This document shows, in pieces, positions 1 to 5,282 of a stretch of 5,282 nucleotides of DNA; the stretch's first letter is position 1; the number at the start of each line of letters is the position of its first letter. The translations under genes and the position numbers were made by a program. This DNA is from DAOUEG01 sp964595455 (GTDB lineage: Bacteria; Chloroflexota; Dehalococcoidia; Dehalococcoidales; RBG-16-60-22). Where the stretch lies: positions 1-5,282 of the forward strand of contig CAZQQL010000146.1 in NCBI GenBank assembly GCA_964595455.1, read 5' to 3'. The notes beneath the pieces were generated by a model. The model made no database searches. It saw only the letters and a program-made list of their open reading frames with translations, and had not been told where the DNA came from.

Positions 1-2134
1 GGTACTGGTTCTCGATGGTGGCGATCCGCGCTTCGGCTTCCGCCAGGAGCTTCGGTTTGGCGGCGGGTACTTCCACGTCCTTCACGGAGATGGTCGTGCC
101 GGACTTGGAGGCATAAATGAACCCGAGCCGCTTGATCTCATTGAGAACTTCGCCGGTTTCCTCATCCGGTAAAATCTTGCTGCAGGAGGTGGCGAGTCCT
201 TTGAGAGCGCCCTTATCGAAGACGCGGTTCTGGAAACCGAGTTCCCTGGGCAGCACTTCATTGAAGATGATGCGGCCCACGGTGGTCTGCAGCCGTTCTC
301 CGGTTTCCTTGTTGCGTACGGTTATTTCTTCCCGCAGCCCGATGATCTTAAATTCGTAGGCCAGCTTGGCTTCCTCGAAGCTGCCGTACACCTTCTCCGG
401 GTTGCGGTTCTTTTCACGGATTGTGGTCAGGTAGTAGCACCCGAGTACCATGTCCAGGGTTGGCGCAACGGTCGGTTCGCCGCTGGACGGGAGCAGCAGG
501 TTATGATGGCTCAGCATCATGTCCCGGGCTTCCTTGACGGCGGCGCGGGACAGCGGTACATGGACGGCCATCTGGTCTCCATCAAAGTCAGCATTGAACG
601 CCGAGCAGACGAGCGGGTGAAGCTGGATGGCGCTGCCATCGATGAGCACCGGCTCGAACGCCTGGATGGAGAGGCGGTGCAGGGTAGGCGCGCGGTTGAG
701 GAGGACGGGGCGCTCCTTGATGACATCTTCCAGGATATCGAAGACTTCCGCCTTGGCGCGTTCCACGAGACGGCGAGCGCTCTTGATGTTAGGCGCGAGC
801 CCCTGGGCGACAAGACGGCGCATGACGAACGGTTTGAACAGTTCCAGCGCCATGCGGCGGGGCAGACCGCACTGTGATAGTTTCAACTCAGGCCCGCAGA
901 CGATGACGGAGCGGCCGCTGTAGTCTACACGTTTACCGAGCAGGTTCTGGCGGAAGCGTCCCTGTTTACCACGGAGCATATCGGAGAGAGATTTCAATTT
1001 GTGGTTGCCGCTGATGGAAATGGCGCGTCCGCGGCGGCCGTTATCGATGAGTGAATCGACAGCTTCCTGGAGCATGCGCTTTTCATTCCGGACGATGATC
1101 TCCGGCGCACCGATGTCGATGAGGTGGCGCAGACGGTTGTTCCGGTTGATGACACGGCGGTAGAGGTCGTTGAGGTCGCTTGTGGCGAACCGGCCGCCAT
1201 CGAGCTGGACCATCGGGCGAAGATCGGGTGGGAGCACCGGCAGGACGGTAAGGATCATCCATTCCGGCTTGTTGCCGCTGTAGCGGAACGCCTCGACGAC
1301 GCGGAGCTGTTTGCTGGCCTTCTTTCGGCGCTGGCCGGAGGATGACTGAGTTTCCAGCAGGAGGTTATTACGGATGGCATCGAGGTTGAGGGCCTTGAGC
1401 AGATGCAGGATGGCCTCGGCGCCCATGCCGGCCTCGAAGATGTCCCCGTACTTGGCCTTGTAGTCATGGTACTGGTTCTCAGTGAGGAGTTCCTTGGGGG
1501 TCAATGTGCGCAGGACTTCCAGGTCCTGGGCCAGTTCTTCTTCTATCTTGGATTTTTCATCGACGAAAGCGCCGCGAAGGCGGTTGATCTCTTCGACTGG
1601 AGCGCCTTCCTGCGTCATTTGCTCGACTTTGGATTCCATGTTCCGCTGGGCTTCTTCTATGCGTCCCATGGCGTCCATTTCCATCTGGCCGGTAAGCTGT
1701 TCCCTGGCTTTATCATCCACGCGGGTAACGATATACTGGGAAAAATAGAGGACGTGTTCGAGGCTGCGCGGTGAAAGGTCGAGGAGCAGGCCGAGACGGC
1801 TGGGGATGCCCTTGGCAAACCAGATATGGCTTACCGGGCAGGCCAGTTCGATGTGGCCCATGCGCTCACGGCGTACCTTGGCGCGCGCCACTTCGACGCC
1901 GCACTTATCGCAGATGACGCCCTTGTAGCGTATTCTTTTGTATTTTCCGCAATAGCATTCGAAGTCCTTGGTGGGACCAAAAATCCTCTCGCAGAACAGG
2001 CCGTCCCGCTCCGGCTTCAGGGTGCGGTAGTTGATCGTTTCCGGCTTGGTGACCTCACCGTACGACCAGCTCCGTATCTGTTCCGGCGAAGCCAGGGAGA
2101 TACGGACGGCATCGAAATCATTAATCTCGAACAT
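1..2134 (-). CDS. rpoC: DNA-directed RNA polymerase subunit beta-prime, partial (C-terminus beyond the window edge)
   Basis: Beta-prime subunit of RNA polymerase core, which carries the catalytic magnesium-binding loop and most of the clamp. I translated it by hand from the ATG at 2132-2134: 711 codons plus one base, uninterrupted to the window edge. The start is supported by a Shine-Dalgarno 9 bases upstream and by the typical N-terminus MFEINDFDAVRISLASPEQI. Domains in order: zinc site 60-78 (C60, C62, C75, C78); PSRLGLLLDLSPRSLE 111-126; inserted coiled coil about 138-215; PVLPPDLRPMVQLDGGRFAT 299-318; sigma-binding clamp helices about 320-366; KGKRVDYSGRS-type segment near 400-408; RAPTLHRLS 481-489; catalytic NADFDGDQMAVH 514-525; TTVGR 617-621; GFIYASKSGTT 671-681, equivalent to the E. 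coli GFAYAARSGA segment. The bridge helix and trigger loop would lie beyond the window. The gene is 30 bases downstream of rpoB and is surely in the same operon. No disruption is seen. Confidence 0.99.
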   Translation of the reverse strand, partial: MFEINDFDAVRISLASPEQIRSWSYGEVTKPETINYRTLKPERDGLFCERIFGPTKDFECYCGKYKRIRYKGVICDKCGVEVARAKVRRERMGHIELACPVSHIWFAKGIPSRLGLLLDLSPRSLEHVLYFSQYIVTRVDDKAREQLTGQMEMDAMGRIEEAQRNMESKVEQMTQEGAPVEEINRLRGAFVDEKSKIEEELAQDLEVLRTLTPKELLTENQYHDYKAKYGDIFEAGMGAEAILHLLKALNLDAIRNNLLLETQSSSGQRRKKASKQLRVVEAFRYSGNKPEWMILTVLPVLPPDLRPMVQLDGGRFATSDLNDLYRRVINRNNRLRHLIDIGAPEIIVRNEKRMLQEAVDSLIDNGRRGRAISISGNHKLKSLSDMLRGKQGRFRQNLLGKRVDYSGRSVIVCGPELKLSQCGLPRRMALELFKPFVMRRLVAQGLAPNIKSARRLVERAKAEVFDILEDVIKERPVLLNRAPTLHRLSIQAFEPVLIDGSAIQLHPLVCSAFNADFDGDQMAVHVPLSRAAVKEARDMMLSHHNLLLPSSGEPTVAPTLDMVLGCYYLTTIREKNRNPEKVYGSFEEAKLAYEFKIIGLREEITVRNKETGERLQTTVGRIIFNEVLPRELGFQNRVFDKGALKGLATSCSKILPDEETGEVLNEIKRLGFIYASKSGTTISVKDVEVPAAKPKLLAEAEARIATIENQY
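560..595 (-). other. Beta-prime catalytic loop, NADFDGDQMAVH
   Basis: This is the absolutely conserved active-site loop. D516, D518 and D520 correspond to E. coli D460, D462 and D464, which hold the catalytic magnesium ions for nucleotide addition. All three aspartates are intact. The flanking RAPTLHRLSIQAFEPVLIDG and HPLVCSAF are also family-typical apart from one serine (see findings). Confidence 0.98.
1037..1177 (-). other. Beta-prime clamp helices (main sigma-binding coiled coil)
   Basis: Residues about 320-366 read DLNDLYRRVINRNNRLRHLI followed by DIGAPEIIVRNEKRMLQEAV and DSLIDNG. This corresponds to E. coli beta-prime about 260-309, the coiled coil that binds sigma region 2 and is required for promoter recognition. 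Almost every position matches E. coli, including the RxxxRNNRL face, so primary-sigma binding should be normal. Confidence 0.93.
1490..1723 (-). other. Inserted helical hairpin in RpoC (predicted coiled coil)
   Basis: Residues about 138-215 lie between the conserved YFSQYIVT and LLTENQYHDY segments. Bacillus, from memory, has only about 11 residues here, so roughly 67 are extra. The composition is strongly helical and charged (Q, E, K, R, M), with a likely turn at GAP 177-179 separating two helices of about 38 and 31 residues, as expected for an antiparallel hairpin. Mycobacterium tuberculosis beta-prime has a comparable Glu-rich helical insertion at the same place. The helix prediction is by eye. 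Confidence 0.8.
1901..1957 (-). other. Beta-prime N-terminal zinc-binding site
   Basis: The segment CYCGKYKRIRYKGVICDKC has four cysteines, C60, C62, C75 and C78, matching the C-x-C-x12-C-x2-C zinc site of E. coli beta-prime (C70, C72, C85, C88). In the enzyme this zinc ribbon sits near the upstream DNA and RNA exit channel. All four ligands are present, so the site should be functional. Confidence 0.95.
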
Positions 2135-2163
2135 CTTTGTCAACCTCTCTCAAGCGTGGTTCT
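2135..2163 (-). other. rpoB-rpoC intergenic gap (29 bases)
   Basis: The only non-coding stretch in the window. It holds the rpoC ribosome binding site and no inverted repeat followed by a T run, so nothing suggests a terminator between the genes. The short gap and shared strand support one rpoBC transcript. The promoter is not in the window; in most bacteria it lies upstream of rpoB, often before ribosomal protein genes. Confidence 0.9.
2144..2149 (-). promoter_or_regulatory. Ribosome binding site of rpoC
   Basis: On the minus strand the sequence GAGAGG, followed by T, lies 9 bases before the rpoC ATG. It matches the anti-Shine-Dalgarno end of 16S rRNA well and fixes the start at 2134. It sits in the short gap after the rpoB stop, so ribosomes finishing rpoB could re-initiate here, which would help match the two subunits. 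The match and spacing are seen directly; coupling is inference. Confidence 0.85.
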
Positions 2164-5100
2164 CTACTCTTCTTCAGTTTCCTGTGTAGCTTCGGGCGCT
2201 TCAGCCGGGGGTTCGGCCTCTGCTTCCGCGTTCGGCCGGTTATCATCGGCCATCAATTCCCGGGCCATTCGGGCGGCGGCGTCTTCCTCTTCACGGGAGA
2301 CCGGTTCGTTACCGTCCCCGCTGAGGTCGAGCGGCCCGAGCAGCGCTTCCGCGGCAGGGGTTTCCGGACGCGCGGCGCCTTCCACCGCGTATTCTTCATC
2401 CGCTGCTTCCTCGCCGGAAGCAATGCGGGCTTCTTCCTCGTTGATGACCTCGAGCGCCAGGCCGAGGCTCTGGAGTTCCTTGACGAGTACCTTGAAGGAC
2501 TCCGGAACGCCGGGCTGGAGGATGTCATCGCCCTTGATAATGGACTCGTATGCCTTGGCGCGCCCGGTGACATCATCGGACTTGATGGTCAGCATCTCCT
2601 GGAGGTTATGGGCCGCGCCATACGCTTCAAGCGCCCAGACTTCCATTTCACCGAAGCGCTGGCCGCCGAACTGGGCTTTACCGCCGAGCGGCTGCTGCGT
2701 GATCAGGGAATACGGGCCGGTGGAGCGGGCGTGTACTTTATCTTCCACCAGGTGGATGAGTTTCAGCATATAGATATTGCCGACCGTTACCGGCTGGTCG
2801 AACGGTTCGCCGGTACGGCCGTCGGTCAGAGGCAATTTGCCGTAGGTTGGCGGTGCGAACTGCCCGTCACGGTTGATCTGTTCGACGGCGCTGTCCAGTT
2901 CATCCGGCGTCAGGTCTTTGGCCGGGATGTCCAGAGTTTCGAGCCAGAGCCGCAGGCCGATATCACGCGCCCGGCCGCGCAGTTTCTCATCGAAGACCAC
3001 CGCGCCGTCGTAGCCGTGTTCGTTGATCCAGGCTTCGGCCTTAGTCCTGTCGTACTGTGCCTTGGCTTTGCCGGGGGTCGGGTCCCAGGCGCCGGACTGG
3101 ACGACGATCCAGCTTCGGCAGAGGGCGTCCTCGATGGAGGTATCATCCGCGCCGTCGAAGACCGGTGTGGCCGCCCGGAAGCCGAGTACCTGCGCCGCCC
3201 AGCCGAGGTGTGTTTCCAGCACCTGGCCGAGGTTCATACGGGAAGGCACGCCGATGGGGTCGAGAATGATATCGACCGGAGTGCCGTCCGGCAGGAAGGG
3301 CATATCTTCCTTGGGGGCGATGTGCGCGATGACGCCTTTATTACCGTGGCGCCCGGCGAGCTTATCGCCTACCGAGACGCGGCGTTTCTGGGCAATCCAG
3401 ACCTGCACCCACTGGTTGACGCCGGCGGGCAGGTCGTCGCCGCCGTTCTTGCTGTCTTTACGGTTATAGACTTTGACGTTGATAACCTTGCCCCACTCGC
3501 CGTGCGGCACGCGGAGCGAGGTGTCCTTGACTTCTCGGGCCTTTTCACCGAATATAGCGCGGAGTAGCTTCTCCTCGGCGGAGAGTTCGGTCTCGCCCTT
3601 GGGGGTGATCTTGCCCACCAGGGTATCATCCGGCCGGACTTCCGCGCCGATGCGGATAATGCCGTTCTCATCGAGTTCGCGGAGGCTCTCCTCGCCGACG
3701 TTCGGGATGTCCCGTGTTATTTCTTCGGGCCCGAGCTTGGTATCGCGGGCCTCGACTTCATGCTTGTTGATGTGGATGGAGGTGAAGTAATCGTCTTCGA
3801 CCATCCGGCTGCTGAGGATGATGGCGTCTTCAAAGTTGTAGCCTTCCCAGCTCATGAAGGCAACGGTCACGTTCTGTCCGAGGGCAAGTTCCCCGTTCTC
3901 CGTCGCGGAACTGTCCGCCAGGATCTGGCCTTTTTCAATCACATCGCCCTTACTGACGAGCGGCCGCTGGTTGATGCAGGTGCCCTGATTGGTGCGCACG
4001 AACTTCTGGAGGTCGTACACATCTTCCGTGCCATCATCCCGGGTGATGATGATGCGGTATTTAGTGTTAAGTTTGTCGTCTATCGCACCGGCGATGCTGG
4101 TCACGGTGCCGGCGTTGCGGGCGAAGAGTACCTGGCGGCTGTGCCGCGCGGCCTCTATCTCCATGCCGGTGGCTACCAGCGGCGCCTGGGGGCGCAGCAG
4201 GGGAACGGCCTGGCGCTGCATGTTCGCTCCCATGAGGGCGCGGTTGGCGTCGTTGTGCTCCAGGAAGGGTGTGAGCGCGGTGGCCACGCTGACCACCTGC
4301 TTGGGCGATACGTCCATAAACTGGATGTTCTCCGGCGTTTCGAAGACGTAGCCGTCCGAGAGCCTGGCCTCGATACGGTTGCCCTGGAACTGGTTGTTCT
4401 CGTCGAGCGGGGCGTTCGCCTGAGCGATGATATACTTGTCTTCCTCGTCCGCCGGCATGTAGGTGATCTCATCGGAGACGTACGGAGCGACCTTTAGTTC
4501 CCGTTGCGCCATCTTGACAAGTTGGGCCGCCGCCTGGGCGGAGATGGCGCCGCCTTCACGGACGATGGTCGTGCCGTTATCGTTGACGATAGCTTCGGTC
4601 GAAGTTCGTCCGATGATTTTCTCATCATGCGAACTTATAACGGACTTCACTTTACGGTACGGTGTTTCAATGAACCCGTACTCATTGATGACACTGTAGG
4701 TGGCCAGCGAACCGATAAGGCCGATGTTCGGGCCTTCCGGCGTCTCGATGGGGCAGATGCGGCCGTAGTGGGAGAAGTGGACGTCACGGACTTCAAAACC
4801 GGCGCGTTCACGGGAGAGGCCGCCGGGACCCATGGCCGAGAGACGCCGCTTGTGGGTCAGTTCCGCCAGCGGGTTGGTCTGGTCCATGAACTGGGAAAGC
4901 TGCGAGCCGCCGAAGAACTCACGGACAGCCGCCACGATGGGACGGATGTTCACCAGCGCGGAGGGCGTTACCTGCTCCATGCCGATGATGCTCATGCGCT
5001 CCCGGACGACCTGTTCCAGCCGCAGGAAACCGATGCGGAACTGGGTCTGTACCAGTTCTCCGACGGTCCTGACACGGCGGTTGCCGAGGTGATCGATGTC

Positions 5101-5282
5101 ATCCCCGGAGTCCAGGTTGTTGTTGACCAGGATGATGTGCTTGACGATGGAGACAATGTCTTCCCTCGTCAGGGTGCGTTCTTTCAGGCTGACGCTCACG
5201 CCGAGGCGTTTGTTCAGCTTATAGCGCCCGACGTTGCCGAGGTCGTACCGGGCAGCGTCGAAGAACAGGCTCTTGATGAGCT
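2164..5282 (-). CDS. rpoB: DNA-directed RNA polymerase subunit beta, partial (N-terminus beyond the window edge)
   Basis: Beta subunit of the bacterial RNA polymerase core. With beta-prime it forms the catalytic cleft and holds the RNA-DNA hybrid. The frame is open from the window edge to a TAG stop at 2164-2166 and gives 1038 visible codons. A GTG at 5197-5199 could be mistaken for the start, but the 27 codons upstream of it still read as beta (RYDLGNVGRYKLN, like E. coli RYDLSAVGRMKFN), so it is internal. By comparison with E. coli and Bacillus, roughly 340-390 N-terminal residues are missing. Numbering from that GTG, the domains in order are: hybrid-binding/Rif region 97-123, PIETPEGPN 150-158, GYNFEDAI 453-460, GDKLAGRHGNKGV 611-623 with the conserved lysines K613 and K621, an insertion at 685-792, GRTGEPFDQPVTVG 794-807, and the conserved C-terminal block HARSTGPYSLITQQPLGG starting at 823. 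An acidic tail follows from about 921. No frameshift or internal stop is seen. Identification is near certain. Confidence 0.99.
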   Translation of the reverse strand, partial: LIKSLFFDAARYDLGNVGRYKLNKRLGVSVSLKERTLTREDIVSIVKHIILVNNNLDSGDDIDHLGNRRVRTVGELVQTQFRIGFLRLEQVVRERMSIIGMEQVTPSALVNIRPIVAAVREFFGGSQLSQFMDQTNPLAELTHKRRLSAMGPGGLSRERAGFEVRDVHFSHYGRICPIETPEGPNIGLIGSLATYSVINEYGFIETPYRKVKSVISSHDEKIIGRTSTEAIVNDNGTTIVREGGAISAQAAAQLVKMAQRELKVAPYVSDEITYMPADEEDKYIIAQANAPLDENNQFQGNRIEARLSDGYVFETPENIQFMDVSPKQVVSVATALTPFLEHNDANRALMGANMQRQAVPLLRPQAPLVATGMEIEAARHSRQVLFARNAGTVTSIAGAIDDKLNTKYRIIITRDDGTEDVYDLQKFVRTNQGTCINQRPLVSKGDVIEKGQILADSSATENGELALGQNVTVAFMSWEGYNFEDAIILSSRMVEDDYFTSIHINKHEVEARDTKLGPEEITRDIPNVGEESLRELDENGIIRIGAEVRPDDTLVGKITPKGETELSAEEKLLRAIFGEKAREVKDTSLRVPHGEWGKVINVKVYNRKDSKNGGDDLPAGVNQWVQVWIAQKRRVSVGDKLAGRHGNKGVIAHIAPKEDMPFLPDGTPVDIILDPIGVPSRMNLGQVLETHLGWAAQVLGFRAATPVFDGADDTSIEDALCRSWIVVQSGAWDPTPGKAKAQYDRTKAEAWINEHGYDGAVVFDEKLRGRARDIGLRLWLETLDIPAKDLTPDELDSAVEQINRDGQFAPPTYGKLPLTDGRTGEPFDQPVTVGNIYMLKLIHLVEDKVHARSTGPYSLITQQPLGGKAQFGGQRFGEMEVWALEAYGAAHNLQEMLTIKSDDVTGRAKAYESIIKGDDILQPGVPESFKVLVKELQSLGLALEVINEEEARIASGEEAADEEYAVEGAARPETPAAEALLGPLDLSGDGNEPVSREEEDAAARMARELMADDNRPNAEAEAEPPAEAPEATQETEEE
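2167..2439 (-). other. Acidic, low-complexity C-terminal tail of RpoB
   Basis: After the conserved end of beta (KELQSLGLALEVIN) the last 91 residues are rich in E, D, A and P: 30 acidic residues, 6 arginines and no lysine by my count. The end reads AEAEAEPPAEAPEATQETEE. It is probably disordered. Acidic tails of variable length occur at this end of beta in Bacillus and Actinobacteria, where the Bacillus one is also Glu/Asp-rich. A short helix-like segment, EEDAAARMARELMAD, lies inside the tail. Confidence 0.85.
2824..3147 (-). other. Lineage-specific insertion in RpoB, between PVFDGA and DGRTGEPF
   Basis: Between the conserved PVFDGA and DGRTGEPF motifs there are 108 residues (685-792 counted from the internal GTG). 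From memory, Bacillus and E. coli have about 23 there and Thermus about 66. The extra part looks soluble and mostly helical. It contains SWIVVQSGAWDPTPG, a charged stretch with KAKAQYDRTKAEAWINEHGYD, then a helix-like DIGLRLWLETLDIPAKDLTP and a DELDSAVEQINRDG segment. The reading frame and codon use continue smoothly, so it is a genuine part of the protein and not an inserted element. Length varies between phyla at this point; its function is unknown to me. Confidence 0.8.
4831..4911 (-). other. RpoB rifampicin-resistance cluster I region
   Basis: This segment encodes the stretch equivalent to E. coli beta residues 507-533, which lines the RNA exit path near the active site and is the rifamycin pocket. 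The visible residues are GGSQLSQFMDQTNPLAELTH followed by KRRLSAM. Positions equivalent to E. coli L511, S512, Q513, F514, D516, H526, R529 and S531 are all the sensitive-type residue. Differences from E. coli are S508G, N518T, S522A, I524L, I530L and L533M. By memory, T518 and A522 are ordinary in Bacillus-type polymerases; the methionine at 533 is less usual. The residues suggest a rifamycin-sensitive enzyme, though this is not a measurement. Confidence 0.93.

Noticed and set aside
503..877. Plus-strand open frames over rpoC (503-877, 1124-1345, 1403-1774)
   Set aside because: They are in the same codon-complement register with rpoC and have the same explanation. The minus strand encodes invariant polymerase motifs throughout, including the catalytic loop at 560-595.
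2138..2143. A perfect TTGACA, like a sigma-70 -35 box, just before the rpoC ATG on the minus strand
   Set aside because: At 17 bases spacing the -10 position is TGATTT, a poor match, and the transcript would start inside rpoC. It overlaps the spacer between ribosome binding site and start, so it is most likely chance.
1826..2773. A 315-codon plus-strand open frame that spans the rpoC start, the gap and the rpoB end
   Set aside because: It runs opposite two genuine genes. Its second half is a serine-rich low-complexity translation typical of an out-of-frame reading of GC-rich DNA.
2137..3567. A 476-codon open frame on the plus strand, antisense to rpoB, with another of 245 codons at 3760-4497
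   Set aside because: Both are in exact codon-complement register with rpoB, where a stop can arise only opposite TTA, CTA or TCA sense codons. Those are rare in this G/C-ending codon set, so long open frames are expected. The translations look like no known family, and the rpoB reading is fully conserved.
5197..5199. GTG as a possible start of rpoB
   Set aside because: The 27 codons upstream are in frame and match conserved beta sequence, so the gene simply runs off the window edge.
1..5282. A hidden novel system, mobile element, CRISPR array or RNA gene
   Set aside because: Apart from 29 bases, every position is accounted for by two conserved polymerase genes in intact frames. I saw no repeats, no transposase or tRNA-like structure, and no break in composition.

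Overview
The whole window is two minus-strand housekeeping genes, both cut by the window edges. rpoB, the beta subunit of bacterial RNA polymerase, covers 2164-5282 and lacks its N-terminus. rpoC, the beta-prime subunit, covers 1-2134 and lacks its C-terminus. They read in the same direction, from high to low coordinates, in the usual bacterial order rpoB then rpoC, with a 29-base gap that holds a good ribosome binding site for rpoC. I found no mobile element, CRISPR array, tRNA, rRNA or extra gene, and no new biological system.

Layout, in transcription order: 5282-2164 encodes beta from just upstream of the rifampicin-binding region to its C-terminus. It carries the hallmark Rif, PIETPEGPN, GYNFEDAI and GDKLAGRHGNKGV motifs, a long lineage-specific insertion at about 2824-3147, and an acidic tail at 2167-2439. 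The gap at 2163-2135 contains the rpoC Shine-Dalgarno. 2134-1 encodes the first 711 residues of beta-prime: the N-terminal zinc site, an inserted coiled coil, the sigma-binding clamp helices, and the catalytic NADFDGDQMAVH loop. It stops shortly before the expected bridge helix. The two proteins together form the polymerase catalytic cleft, and their tight spacing indicates co-transcription and linked translation.

The organism is a bacterium with moderately GC-rich DNA and strong G/C preference at third codon positions. The phrasing of beta-prime around residues 100-140, the long coiled-coil insertion there (also known from Actinobacteria) and Bacillus/Actinobacteria-like beta motifs suggest a Terrabacteria lineage. 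Chloroflexota, perhaps Dehalococcoidia, is my best guess. That is inference from remembered family sequences, not a search result. The points worth a second look are the lineage-specific insertions and a few substitutions in otherwise invariant polymerase motifs.
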